Assembly: GCF_000482485.1 (NCBI RefSeq)
Contig: NZ_AXVK01000029.1
Location: 1 to 64,000, forward strand
Length of the DNA stretch: 64,000 nucleotides
Origin: Paucisalibacillus globulus DSM 18846
Lineage (GTDB): Bacteria; Bacillota; Bacilli; Bacillales; Amphibacillaceae
Direction: 5' to 3'
The position numbers and the translations under genes were made by a program. Below, piece after piece: positions 23,658 to 32,826 of the stretch. Every line of letters starts with the position of its first letter. The first letter of the stretch is position 1. The notes beneath the pieces are model-generated. The model searched no databases, was not told where the DNA came from, and was given only the letters and a program-made list of their open reading frames with translations.

Positions 23658-26091
23658 TGTAACCCGTCATAAAAAACGCTTCTTTTTTACCTTGATGGCC
23701 GTTGTCCTTGGTGTTGCAGTAATGACGAGTATGTTAATTGCCAAGTATACTTTTTCCAACTTAATGGATGAACAGGAACGGTTATATGCAGGAGAGGCAG
23801 ACTTTTGGGTACAGAGTAATGCGGGCTTTTTTCCTGAGAATGAGCTAATGTGGCTTGAAGAAAGTGAGGAAATGGAAGAGGGAGTGGGTTTATTATTCCA
23901 AAAAGGCTTTCTAGAGATGGAAACAGAATTTCCCCAACAGGCCTCTGTACGATTTACAGGTGTAACAGATTTTCAAACTAATCTAATCGATTTACCTGTA
24001 AAAGATGGTGATGTAACAAAAGAAGGACTTATTATCACGGAAAATGCCGCAAAGTTACTAGAGAAAAAGGTGGGAGATCTCCTTTCATTTCAACATATGG
24101 GTAAATTAGAAATTACTGCTATTGTTCATGAAGGGGCAATGTTAACTAGTCCGAAAACGATGGATGCAGCAATGATTCGTGATGTTCAAGTGATGGTTCC
24201 AATGGAAATATTGCAGGAATGGACTGGAATGGAAAACCAAATCTCCAACTTCAGATTCAAATTACAACCAGATTCCAATAAGGATAAATTATTTGAAAGC
24301 TATCAGTCAGAACTTTCAGGTTCAGATTTATTTGTTCAACCAATTGTTGTCGATAGCAAGCAAAATAATGATGTTGAAGGAATATATTATGTTTTTGATC
24401 TTATTGCAATACTGGCTATTTTCATTAGTGCTTTTATTGCATTCAATATGATTCATACTAGTATTGTAGAAAGAAAAAAAGAAATTGCCATCATGAAAAG
24501 CTTGGGATATACAAGTGGTAATGTCATACGACTGGTTAGTAAGGAAATCGGATTTCTGGCATTCATGGGAACCATTTTTGGCTTAAGCATTGGTGTTTGG
24601 CTAGGAATCCTTATTCAAGATATATTGATAGGTGCAATTAGTAGTCAAAAAGTAGTTTATGATGTAGTAATCATCAAACCGTTAATCATTTCAGCTATTA
24701 TTGGCTTCCTCTTCCCATTTTTAGCAGCAATATTCCCTTTAAGAAGGGCAGGAAAGACACCGATTTTAGCAGGGATGTTTGAAAAAAATACTGCTACAAG
24801 TAGGACGCGATTAAATATCGTTCGAATAATAGCAGGTATGGTTTGCACAGGAATTGGTTTAATTGATAATATATGGGCATTTCTATTTTTATTCATTGGA
24901 CTTGTGCTGTTATTCCCGCTATGGATGCGATTGATGCAAATAATTATAAGCCCAATTCTGACAGCTTTGTTTGGTTTTTCAGGGAAACAAGCAGTCCATT
25001 CGCTCAAACAATCGGAGCGGAGAAATGCGAGTACAGCAGCAATGCTTGCAATTGGTGTGAGCTTAGCCCTGTTTATGAGTGCTGCATTGCAATCCCTACC
25101 TGATGGGAAGGAAGAAGAAATCCGGGCAACCTTTGGTGGCGATATCCAAGTGGAGAAAGAAACGCCATGGACAGATTCAGATTTAGCTGCTGTGAAGAAT
25201 ATAGAAGGTGTAAGTGCTATTAGCCCATTTACTGAAGTACCTCATATAACATGGCATACGAAATCAGGTGACTTAAGGGAATTTTCCATCATGTCTTTTA
25301 CGGCTAGTGAACGAGCCGAGGCATTTGAAGTAATAGAAGAAGTAGAAGAAAATGTGGAATATCCGTCTATTTATGTTGGGGAGCGTGCATTAATAGAATG
25401 GGGCGGAGATGTTGGGGATATTTTGACGTTGAATACTCCAGCTGGTGAGCAACAGTTTTATGTAAAAGGTAGTGTCCAAACTTCTCATTATTCCAATTAC
25501 GTTGCTTTTATGGATGAAAATAGTATAAAAGATGAACTTAATTGGCCACATGATTATCATGTAATGATTGACGTAGTTGACGAAAATGCAATTTACAATG
25601 TCTTACTTACACTGTGGAATAGTATGGGAGAAACGATTACAAGTGCAATTCCGATTACGGTGACAATAGAACAATCAACAAGTGCTTTAACAGGTATGGA
25701 TGACTTAATGCAAGGGTTGCTATTGTTAATCATTGCAATTTCGGCAATTGGGATTAGCAATACATTATTTATGAATACGATGGAACGTGTGAAGGAAATT
25801 GGAACAATGCGAGCAATAGGATTTACAAAACGACAAGTCCAATTTATGATTATGGCGGAAGGTCTATTCATTGGTATTGCTGGTGTTGTAGTTGGAGTGC
25901 TATATGGAATTTTAGTAATATATTTAAATTCTATTTCCGTGTCCGCTCAAGGGTTATTAAGCTTTATCATACCTTGGGTTAGTTTACTCATAGCTGTAGC
26001 AGGTGGGATTATATTTACAATTCTTGCATCATGGCTGCCAAGTAATTCAGCATCACGAATTTCCATAAAAGAGGCGATAAATTATGAGTAA
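23626..26091 (+). CDS. FtsX-family ABC permease (two FtsX domains)
   Basis: An 821-residue permease with an N-terminal helix, a MacB-like extracytoplasmic domain (about 40-240), three helices with the first FtsX domain (about 255-375, IVERKKEIAIMKSLGYT), a second unit beginning near residue 400, another extracytoplasmic domain (about 490-670) and a final FtsX domain (MERVKEIGTMRAIGFTKRQV). ATG 23626 lies inside the end of the ATPase gene; the in-frame ATG at 23617 has no room for an SD. PadR control suggests a drug, peptide or envelope-stress exporter; the substrate is unknown. Confidence 0.9.
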   Translation: MLSSLLVSWRNVTRHKKRFFFTLMAVVLGVAVMTSMLIAKYTFSNLMDEQERLYAGEADFWVQSNAGFFPENELMWLEESEEMEEGVGLLFQKGFLEMETEFPQQASVRFTGVTDFQTNLIDLPVKDGDVTKEGLIITENAAKLLEKKVGDLLSFQHMGKLEITAIVHEGAMLTSPKTMDAAMIRDVQVMVPMEILQEWTGMENQISNFRFKLQPDSNKDKLFESYQSELSGSDLFVQPIVVDSKQNNDVEGIYYVFDLIAILAIFISAFIAFNMIHTSIVERKKEIAIMKSLGYTSGNVIRLVSKEIGFLAFMGTIFGLSIGVWLGILIQDILIGAISSQKVVYDVVIIKPLIISAIIGFLFPFLAAIFPLRRAGKTPILAGMFEKNTATSRTRLNIVRIIAGMVCTGIGLIDNIWAFLFLFIGLVLLFPLWMRLMQIIISPILTALFGFSGKQAVHSLKQSERRNASTAAMLAIGVSLALFMSAALQSLPDGKEEEIRATFGGDIQVEKETPWTDSDLAAVKNIEGVSAISPFTEVPHITWHTKSGDLREFSIMSFTASERAEAFEVIEEVEENVEYPSIYVGERALIEWGGDVGDILTLNTPAGEQQFYVKGSVQTSHYSNYVAFMDENSIKDELNWPHDYHVMIDVVDENAIYNVLLTLWNSMGETITSAIPITVTIEQSTSALTGMDDLMQGLLLLIIAISAIGISNTLFMNTMERVKEIGTMRAIGFTKRQVQFMIMAEGLFIGIAGVVVGVLYGILVIYLNSISVSAQGLLSFIIPWVSLLIAVAGGIIFTILASWLPSNSASRISIKEAINYE

Positions 26092-26103
26092 GTGGGGATT
26101 AAC

Positions 26104-26598
26104 ATGTCGGTAAAACATTCATTACTTGCCTTATTATACGAAAAACCAAGACACGGTTATGAATTGAAAACAGGATTTGAAGAATTAGTTCAAGGGATGT
26201 GGCCATTAAATGCAGGTCAAGTCTATACTACGCTTGACCGATTGGAGCGAGATTTATTAGTAGAATCACCTGGTCATGATAAGAAGGACCGGAAGCTATA
26301 TACGATTACCCAAGCTGGTAAGGAGGAGCTTTGGGCTTGGTTGGAAAAGCCAGTCGGTAGATCCTTATTCAAGGATGAATTTTACTTCAAGTTTCTTTGT
26401 GCTAGTCATGTAACCTATGAAAATAGGCAAAGCATGATTAGAAATCAAAAAGAAACGATGTTAAAAGATATTCTCCATCTAACACATTTACGAAAACAAA
26501 TGGTTTTATCAGATAATAAAACAATGAAAATGCTAATAGAAGGAGCATTACTCCATTTAGAAGCAGATATTAAATGGTTGGATATGATTGCAGACTAA
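26104..26598 (+). CDS. PadR family transcriptional regulator
   Basis: A 164-residue PadR protein: winged helix at residues 1-80 (SVKHSLLALLYEKPRHGYELK, AGQVYTTLDRLERDLLVES, DRKLYTITQAGKEELWAWL) and a C-terminal dimerisation helix region (subfamily 2-like). ATG 26104 has GTGGGG upstream. It is the last gene of the operon and very likely binds the palindrome at 22231-22277, repressing until a compound handled by the transporter is present. Confidence 0.9.
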   Translation: MSVKHSLLALLYEKPRHGYELKTGFEELVQGMWPLNAGQVYTTLDRLERDLLVESPGHDKKDRKLYTITQAGKEELWAWLEKPVGRSLFKDEFYFKFLCASHVTYENRQSMIRNQKETMLKDILHLTHLRKQMVLSDNKTMKMLIEGALLHLEADIKWLDMIAD

Positions 26599-26601
26599 AA
26601 G

Positions 26602-26630
26602 GACAGTCTCCCTTGAGGGACTGTCTTTTT
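26602..26630 (+). terminator. Terminator of the PadR/ABC operon
   Basis: GACAGTCTCCC pairs with GGGACTGTC around TTGA and is followed by five Ts. Confidence 0.85.
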
Positions 26631-26646
26631 GGTCTGCCGGTTTAGT

Positions 26647-26686
26647 GGGTGCCTGTCACTTCCCGAAATAACTCGAATATTGTCGA
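26647..26686 (+). repeat. Family 1 (REP-like) repeat, left half
   Basis: GGGTGCCTGTCACTTCCCGA, AATAACTCGA and ATTGTCGA. No inverted partner nearby. The following 250 bases hold no coding frame I can support. Confidence 0.8.
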
Positions 26687-26941
26687 ATGTGTGCTTGGAA
26701 GAAGCGTTTCAATCTCTAATAATGCATTCAACTTTTGACCAAATAATGGTTCTCGATTTATTAAGTGAGTTCTACAAGTAAATTCGACATATTCTGCAGA
26801 CAAAACGACAATTATTTAGTAAAATAGTATATGTATCCTAAAGACTTCGAATTAGTAAGCTTGTAGAGAAAACTACTAAAAGATAAATTACCAAGACAAA
26901 GTATGTTTAATAGAAGAAATTTTTGAATACAGATATTAGTT

Positions 26942-26965
26942 CTACACAAGAAGTGTAGTTTTTTT
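26942..26965 (+). terminator. Isolated hairpin with T run before the DUF4230 gene
   Basis: CTACAC pairs with GTGTAG around AAGAA and is followed by seven Ts. It sits 38 bases before the DUF4230 start with no gene just upstream, so it might end a small RNA or attenuate the downstream gene. Confidence 0.6.
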
Positions 26966-27002
26966 ATTTTCCGAATAGAGGATTAAAGTTAGGGGGAAAT
27001 TT

Positions 27003-27746
27003 ATGAATAAGAAAGATAATGCATTAAAGGAAATGGAAAATATAATAGCAGAACTTAAAAGTGGCAGGGAAGAAAGTGCTGCTACAGCAGTAATGGGCCA
27101 GAAAAAAGAAAAACGTCATATTTCAGGGACGATATTTAAGCTGTTTTTTAAATACTGGGGTATTAAGATTCTGTTAATCGTACTGCTTCTAATTGCAGTT
27201 ACTGCCGGAAGTATTTGGGCATTTTCTGGAAGTACGTTCAAAAAGGAAACAACAACATTTGTCGAGCAGGTTCAAGAACTTGCGACGCTAGCAACGGCTG
27301 AAGCACATTTGAAGGTGGTTATTGAGCAAGAAGATAATAAGATATTTGGACAGGATATTTCAGTTAATTTTCCTGGTACGAAGAGAGAGGTATTATTAAT
27401 TGTTCCAGTTGCAGTTACGGCCGGAGTTAATTTGAAAGAAGTAGATTCTACAGATATTAAGATGAATGAAAAGAATAATGAGATAGATATCACTTTACCG
27501 AAGGCAGCTCTTGTACAGGAACCGGCCATTCAAATGGAAAATGTACGAGCTTTTTCAGATGAAGGGTTATTTCGTGGTGATGTTAAATGGGTGGAAGGCT
27601 TTGATCTAGCTGCAGAAGCACAGATGAAAGCGAAGGAAGAGTCGATTGAAATTGGTTTATTAGAATCTGCTGAGCAAAATGCAAGCAAAGTATTGGAAGA
27701 GTTCTTCACTAGTCTTGGCTATAGCGCGAATATCACATTTAAATAG
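27003..27746 (+). CDS. DUF4230 membrane-anchored protein
   Basis: A 247-residue protein: charged cytoplasmic N-terminus (1-50), one transmembrane helix (about 54-76, LIVLLLIAVTAGSIWAF), then an extracytoplasmic DUF4230 domain (about 85-247) with the typical VPVAVTAGVNLKEVDSTDI and NEIDITLPKAAL strands. The family is widespread and uncharacterised. ATG is preceded by AGGGGG. Single-gene unit closed by a strong bidirectional terminator. Confidence 0.82.
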   Translation: MNKKDNALKEMENIIAELKSGREESAATAVMGQKKEKRHISGTIFKLFFKYWGIKILLIVLLLIAVTAGSIWAFSGSTFKKETTTFVEQVQELATLATAEAHLKVVIEQEDNKIFGQDISVNFPGTKREVLLIVPVAVTAGVNLKEVDSTDIKMNEKNNEIDITLPKAALVQEPAIQMENVRAFSDEGLFRGDVKWVEGFDLAAEAQMKAKEESIEIGLLESAEQNASKVLEEFFTSLGYSANITFK

Positions 27747-27749
27747 GAG

Positions 27750-27783
27750 ACAGTCCCTCACCACTTTAAAGTAGTGAGGGACT
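27750..27783. terminator. Bidirectional terminator
   Basis: CAGTCCCTCAC and GTGAGGGACTG form the stem, between the convergent DUF4230 and SRPBCC genes. Confidence 0.85.
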
Positions 27784-27792
27784 GCCCTAGTT

Positions 27793-28251
27793 TTAATCAA
27801 AATCTCTCATTTCCAAGTATTCTTTTAACTTCTCCACCTGTTCCTTATACATGAATTTACCCAAACCACCAAATAGCTTGGTAATAATTCGATAGAATAG
27901 GTTACTAGGAATAATGCTAGATTCCATAACTAATCTAGTTCCGTCATATTCCCTATATAAGTAGTATCTAGTAAAAGCTTTCCCTTCTTTTGAGTATCCT
28001 TCCATTATAATTTTATTTGGAGGATCATACTCTGTTAAAACAATGTCCACTTTAATTGTTTTCTTCTCAATGTGTTGAACGGACGTGAATTTGGTACCAG
28101 GAATATTCTCCTGCTTTCCACTTTCATAAATATTCTCCACAAAAAATTCATTCCAAAGTCTAATCTTTTCATCATCATCCAAATAATCAAACACAACATC
28201 AATAGGCGCAGCAATAAACTCCTCTAAACGAAACAGTAACTTTTCTTCCAT
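27793..28251 (-). CDS. SRPBCC (START-like) family protein
   Basis: A 152-residue protein with the helix-grip layout of SRPBCC/polyketide-cyclase proteins: N-terminal strand and amphipathic helix (FRLEEFIAAPIDVVFDYLDD), a curved sheet, and a long C-terminal helix (LFGGLGKFMYKEQVEKLKEYL). Such proteins bind hydrophobic ligands; the ligand here is unknown. ATG at 28251 has GGATAGGG upstream. The frame remains open into the REP pair at 28319, but those 61 codons are repeat-derived and not part of the gene. Confidence 0.82.
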   Translation of the reverse strand: MEEKLLFRLEEFIAAPIDVVFDYLDDDEKIRLWNEFFVENIYESGKQENIPGTKFTSVQHIEKKTIKVDIVLTEYDPPNKIIMEGYSKEGKAFTRYYLYREYDGTRLVMESSIIPSNLFYRIITKLFGGLGKFMYKEQVEKLKEYLEMRDFD

Positions 28252-28318
28252 CCTATTCCCTATCCTTCTATGTAATATAAAGAGAATAAATCCCCTAGGA
28301 AGATTATACTTGGGATTG

Positions 28319-28430
28319 GGGTGCCTGTCACTCCCCGAGTTATGTCGCATTTTGTCGACCGGATAGAAGAAAGCGCTGCTCCTAATGCTTTCGACATCAA
28401 CGTACAAAAACCGGGGAGTGACAGGCACCC
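28319..28430. repeat. Family 1 inverted REP pair without transposase
   Basis: GGGTGCCTGTCACTCCCCGA with GTTATGTCGCATTTTGTCGA on the left faces TTTCGACAT...CAAAAACCGGGGAGTGACAGGCACCC on the right, about 35 bases apart. This is the BIME-like form of the family. Confidence 0.88.
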
Positions 28431-28517
28431 ACAAACAAGGTTATAATTATGTTTGGGCGGGGTTTGATAGTTTCTTAGTATGTGAGATTTGAACATTGTT
28501 AACAAAGGGGTTTTAGT

Positions 28518-30044
28518 ATGCGAACTATTTATAAGAATTTTTGTGTGATTAGTATCTTGTTAGTAGTTGCTATTTTTATAAGTGCTTGTTCTGGGAAAGA
28601 GGGAGAAGATACGGCTAATGACACCAACAAAATCAATATCCGTATTAATAATGACCCGGATTTTCTGGACCCGCATATGGCAGAGGCGTCGATTACTTTC
28701 CAAATGCTGCTTAATATTTATGATGGGCTATTAATCGGAGATACGGATGGTTCTTTGAAACCTTCTCTCGCTGAAGATTATCGTATTTCTGATGATGGGC
28801 TAACGTATACATTTACTATTCGTGAAGGTGTGACGTTTCATAATGGAGAACCATTGACAGTAGAGGATGTTCAGTACAGTTTTGACCGTTTGATGGGTAC
28901 AACGACTGGTGAGCCATTATCATCCGATTTTGACAATATTGCTTCATTAAACACACCGGATGACAAGACTTTTGTAATCACGTTACAAGAACCGAATTCT
29001 GCTTTTCTTACTTATTTAACAGCACTTAATTCTGCCATTGTGCCAAAGAGTAATGATGGTAAACATAATGAAAATCCAATTGGGACTGGGGCATTTAAAT
29101 TTAACAGCTATAGCCCTGAAAACAATCTTGTCTTAGAAAAAAATGAAAACTATTGGAAAGAAGGCTTGCCTTATTTAGATAAGGTGACATTCACATTCCA
29201 ACCGGATGACCAAACGGCATTACTATCCCTGCAGGCTGGTGAAATGGATATTGTTTCAGTTGGCTCACACCGTGTGTCAGAGGTGGAAGAACAATTTAAT
29301 TTAGAGTATCAAGATAGTAACTCTGTATTACTTATGGGGTATAACCAAGAGAGAGAACTATTTACTGATATTCGTGTCCGTCAAGCAATCAATTATGCGG
29401 TGAATAAGGATGATATTATTGAAGCTGCTTTTTCTGGTTATGCTACAAAGCTTGGATCTAATATGAGTCCCGCAATGGGGGATGTCTTTAAAGAAGGCAT
29501 GGAAGATACATACAAACAAGATGTGGATAAAGCAAAAGAACTACTAGCTGAAGCAGGCTATGCGGATGGTTTTAGTACTACTATTTCCATTTCATCACAT
29601 GCAGCACTGTATACGAATGTGGCACAAGTAGTCGTAGAAAATTTAAAAGAAATTGGTATTCATGCGGAGATTGAAGTGGTTGAGTGGGGCGTTTGGTTGG
29701 AAAGAATTTACCAGGGTAGAGACTACGACATGACCATTATTGACTTTACGGGTGTGCTATCACCATATGAAACGATAAATCGCTATGTGAGTGATGCTGA
29801 TAACAATTTCTTTAACTTTAAAAATGAAGAATTTGATCAGTTGATGAGTGAGGTACTAGTGGAATCAAATACAGACCGTCAGAAAGAAATTTATCAACGT
29901 TTACAGGAAATTTTAAGTGAAGAAGCGGCTGCAGTGTACTTAGCTGATTATCAAATTATCTGGGCTTTAAACCCGAAACTGGAAGGATATAAGCTGTACC
30001 CTTATTTCTTCCATGATCTCGCCGAAGTGAGGTACACCGAGTAG
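28518..30044 (+). CDS. Peptide/nickel-type ABC transporter substrate-binding lipoprotein
   Basis: A 508-residue family 5 binding protein: signal peptide with lipobox ISAC, then DPDFLDPHMAEASITFQM, the LKPSLAEDYRISDDGLTYTF block that marks the family, and RVRQAINYAVNKDDI. It delivers dipeptides or another small solute to the permeases encoded next. GGGG upstream of the ATG is the SD. Size is standard for DppA/OppA-like proteins; the ligand is unknown. Confidence 0.9.
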   Translation: MRTIYKNFCVISILLVVAIFISACSGKEGEDTANDTNKINIRINNDPDFLDPHMAEASITFQMLLNIYDGLLIGDTDGSLKPSLAEDYRISDDGLTYTFTIREGVTFHNGEPLTVEDVQYSFDRLMGTTTGEPLSSDFDNIASLNTPDDKTFVITLQEPNSAFLTYLTALNSAIVPKSNDGKHNENPIGTGAFKFNSYSPENNLVLEKNENYWKEGLPYLDKVTFTFQPDDQTALLSLQAGEMDIVSVGSHRVSEVEEQFNLEYQDSNSVLLMGYNQERELFTDIRVRQAINYAVNKDDIIEAAFSGYATKLGSNMSPAMGDVFKEGMEDTYKQDVDKAKELLAEAGYADGFSTTISISSHAALYTNVAQVVVENLKEIGIHAEIEVVEWGVWLERIYQGRDYDMTIIDFTGVLSPYETINRYVSDADNNFFNFKNEEFDQLMSEVLVESNTDRQKEIYQRLQEILSEEAAAVYLADYQIIWALNPKLEGYKLYPYFFHDLAEVRYTE

Positions 30045-30059
30045 AGAGGACTTTCAACT

Positions 30060-31013
30060 ATGGCCTATTTCGTTCGAAGGATTATATTGCTTTTAGTAAC
30101 AGTGGTACTTGTATCACTGATTACTTTTGCCGTTTTTCAAATTATACCTGGTGATCCGATTCGGATTATGTTAGGTCCGGAAGCGGATGAAGCTAGGGTT
30201 GAAACCTTAGAAAAACAACTTGGATTGGATCAGCCACTTCCTATGCAGTATGTAAACTGGATTAGTGGTGTTTTTACAGGGGATTTAGGAGATTCCATTC
30301 GCTTTTCACGACCAGTTTCAGAGTTAATTGCTGATCGGTTACCTGTTACACTTTCTTTAGCGTTCCTGTCGATAGCAATTGTGATTTTAATAGCTATTTC
30401 TTTAGGGATATATGTTGCCAAAAGACCAAATACCTTAAGTGATCTTGTTTTCTCGTCTGTTACACAGGTCGGTATGGCTATTCCTTCTTTTTGGTTAGGA
30501 ATGCTATTAATGCTCGGTTTGGGGATGACGTTTCAGTTCTTTTCCATTAGTGGCTATGTTCCATGGTCGGAAAGTATTATCGGTGCATTAGGATCATTAC
30601 TATTACCGGCGATTACGATTGCCATTCCACAGATTGCTATTTCCTTTCGCTATATCCGAAATACCATTTTGGAGCAGATGCAATTGGATTATGTAAGGAC
30701 GATTCGAAGCAAAGGAATCACGGAACGTGTGGTCATGTATAAGCATGTGTTACGCAACGCAATGATTCCAATTCTTACCGTGTTTGGATTGATTTTTGCA
30801 GAAGTAGTTGCTGGAACAATTATCGTGGAGCAGGTTTTTGGGCTTCCGGGATTTGGCAGTCTTCTCATTACTTCTATCAGTTATCGTGATTTTCCTTTAG
30901 TACAAGGGATAGTCATGTATATCACGATTGTTGTAGTGATCATCAATTTTATTATTGATATACTTTATGCTGTCTTGGATCCTCGCATTCGGTTAGGGAG
31001 AACAGGGGAATGA
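30060..31013 (+). CDS. Peptide-type ABC transporter permease (DppB-like)
   Basis: A 317-residue inner-membrane permease with six helices: the N-terminal FVRRIILLLVTVVLVSLITF, the conserved QIIPGDP motif, and an EAA-like loop (YVRTIRSKGITERVVMYKHVLRNAMIP). The stop codon overlaps the following permease start by four bases (ATGA). GAGAGGAC is the SD. Works as a heterodimer with the next gene. Confidence 0.92.
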   Translation: MAYFVRRIILLLVTVVLVSLITFAVFQIIPGDPIRIMLGPEADEARVETLEKQLGLDQPLPMQYVNWISGVFTGDLGDSIRFSRPVSELIADRLPVTLSLAFLSIAIVILIAISLGIYVAKRPNTLSDLVFSSVTQVGMAIPSFWLGMLLMLGLGMTFQFFSISGYVPWSESIIGALGSLLLPAITIAIPQIAISFRYIRNTILEQMQLDYVRTIRSKGITERVVMYKHVLRNAMIPILTVFGLIFAEVVAGTIIVEQVFGLPGFGSLLITSISYRDFPLVQGIVMYITIVVVIINFIIDILYAVLDPRIRLGRTGE

Positions 31014-31837
31014 AACGAATACGAAATTATGGAAAAAATATTAATCTTATTATAGGAAGTTTGATCTTATTTGCTGTTCTAATCATGATGATAGTGAGTT
31101 TCTTTTACACGCCTTATGATGTAAACGAAATGGATATAGCAAATAAACTGCAGCCGCCAAGTTTAGTACACTGGTTTGGAACAGATGAGTTTGGTCGGGA
31201 TATTTTTAGTAGGATTATGGTTGGTACCCAAACAGCATTTTTTGTCGGTACGGTATCTGTTAGTATTGGTTTGATTTTTGGTGTGCTCATTGGTGGAGTT
31301 TCTGGTTACTTTGGCGGGTGGATAGATGAAATTATCATGCGGATTATTGATGCACTCATGGCATTTCCAGGTATAATACTTGCCTTGATGCTTGTTGCTG
31401 TATTTGGTTCTGGTATGGTGAATACATCGATTGCTTTAGGGCTGATGGCCATTCCAGGGATTGCAAGAATTGCAAGGAGTGGCTTTTTGCAAAGCAAAGA
31501 CGCAGAATACGTCCAGGCTGCCAAGTTGATGGGGCAAACACCTCTGAGAATTATGACAAAGCATATTTTGCCAAATGTCATATCACCAATAATAGTTGCT
31601 GCTTCCATTGCCTTTGCAGTTGCCATGTTAGCAGAGGCAGGCTTGAGTTACCTCGGATTGGGTGTCCAACCACCAGATCCAAGCTGGGGAAGAATGTTAA
31701 AGGATTCTCAAGGATATTTAGTCAGTGCACCTTGGTATACCTATGCTCCGGGTATTGTGATTACACTAATGGTACTCGGATTCTATTTGTTGAGTAATGC
31801 GATAAGGGATATTAGTGATCCAAGGTCGCGAAAATAA
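31010..31837 (+). CDS. Peptide-type ABC transporter permease (DppC-like)
   Basis: A 275-residue second permease: HWFGTDEFGRDIFSRIMVGTQTA is the DppC/OppC signature, followed by the EAA loop (YVQAAKLMGQTPLRIMTKHILPNVISP) and GLGVQPPDPSWGRML. The unit ends here at a terminator; the DppD and DppF ATPases that normally follow are absent, so the complex must borrow ATPases encoded elsewhere. Confidence 0.92.
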   Translation: MKRIRNYGKNINLIIGSLILFAVLIMMIVSFFYTPYDVNEMDIANKLQPPSLVHWFGTDEFGRDIFSRIMVGTQTAFFVGTVSVSIGLIFGVLIGGVSGYFGGWIDEIIMRIIDALMAFPGIILALMLVAVFGSGMVNTSIALGLMAIPGIARIARSGFLQSKDAEYVQAAKLMGQTPLRIMTKHILPNVISPIIVAASIAFAVAMLAEAGLSYLGLGVQPPDPSWGRMLKDSQGYLVSAPWYTYAPGIVITLMVLGFYLLSNAIRDISDPRSRK

Positions 31838-31843
31838 AATGAT

Positions 31844-31886
31844 AAAAGCTACTTTCCTCCTAGTTAAAGGAGGTGGTGGCTTTTTT
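31844..31886 (+). terminator. Terminator of the peptide transporter operon
   Basis: AAAAGCTAC..CCTCC pairs with GGAGG..GTGGCTTTT, ending in six Ts, seven bases after the permease stop codon. Confidence 0.85.
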
Positions 31887-32007
31887 GTTTATAAAAATCT
31901 AACCAACACTATGTAAAGAGTGGATAGTAAATTCATGAAGCCAAGTACCCCTAGAATATCTCTAATTAATCATGTCCATACTAAATACAGAAAAGGAGGG
32001 ATTTAGT

Positions 32008-32754
32008 ATGGCTGAAAATGATAAAAAGCCCTTTTATAAAAAATGGTGGTTCTGGTTAATTGTTATTATCATTCTATTGTTTGCGATCTTCGGTGGTGGT
32101 GATGAGGAAGAACCACAAGACAATGATACAGGCACGGAAGACACCCAGAATAAGGAAGGTGAGACAACTAAAGATGATGCAGATAATGATGTGGCAGAAG
32201 AAGAATCTGCTGAAAAGGAACCAGCTGAAGAACCGAATACCCGTGACAATTCTTCAGCAAAGGAGACAACTCTTAATGCTGGTACATTCACAGTTGGAAC
32301 GGATATCCCAAGTGGGCGTTATGTTATAACAGGAGATGGAATGGGAAATCTGTTTGTTTATGATGAGGCTGGACTACCAGTAGTAAATGAAATTCTGGAT
32401 ACTAGTACAGATATGGGAGTGTCTAGTGTTACTACAGATCTTGAAGATGGACAGGAAATTGAGATATCTGGTATGGATGCTGTAACATTTAAGCCTGCTG
32501 AAACAAAAATGTCAAACAAGCTTTCTGCTGGTACATGGGAAGTTGGTTTAGATATTGAACCAGGTAGATATGATGCAACTACTGAAAATGGAATGGGGAA
32601 TTTTGTTATTTATAATGATATGGGATTACCTAACACGAATGAGATTCTTGATGCATCTGGTGACATGGGTGTAAAGACGATTACGGTTACACTGAAAGAA
32701 GGACAGCGAATCTCGATAAGTGGGTTAAATGAGGTAAACTTTGAAGCGAAATAA
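32008..32754 (+). CDS. Membrane-anchored protein with two internal repeats
   Basis: A 248-residue protein: short basic N-terminus, one transmembrane helix (about 12-28, WWFWLIVIIILLFAIF), a long acidic Glu/Asp/Ala-rich linker (30-85), then two copies of a 70-residue domain (about 88-165 and 168-248). Each copy has AGT[FW][TE]VG.DI..GRY, GMGN..[VI]Y[DN]..GLP..NEILD and a closing ISG.. strand. The repeated beta domain faces outside. I do not know the family by name. ATG 32008 follows AAAGGAGGG; upstream in-frame ATG lacks an SD. Confidence 0.75.
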   Translation: MAENDKKPFYKKWWFWLIVIIILLFAIFGGGDEEEPQDNDTGTEDTQNKEGETTKDDADNDVAEEESAEKEPAEEPNTRDNSSAKETTLNAGTFTVGTDIPSGRYVITGDGMGNLFVYDEAGLPVVNEILDTSTDMGVSSVTTDLEDGQEIEISGMDAVTFKPAETKMSNKLSAGTWEVGLDIEPGRYDATTENGMGNFVIYNDMGLPNTNEILDASGDMGVKTITVTLKEGQRISISGLNEVNFEAK

Positions 32755-32764
32755 ATGATTTAAA

Positions 32765-32800
32765 TTAAGAGAAGTTGCCGTAATTGGTAGCTTCTCTTAA
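32765..32800. terminator. Bidirectional terminator
   Basis: TTAAGAGAAG and CTTCTCTTAA form the stem between convergent genes. Confidence 0.8.
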
Positions 32801-32826
32801 TTTTGATTAGAAATGTGGATGGATTT

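Noticed and set aside
28252-28434. N-terminal extension of the SRPBCC protein
   Set aside because: The 61 codons are read from the family 1 repeat pair; a good SD and family N-terminus lie at 28251.
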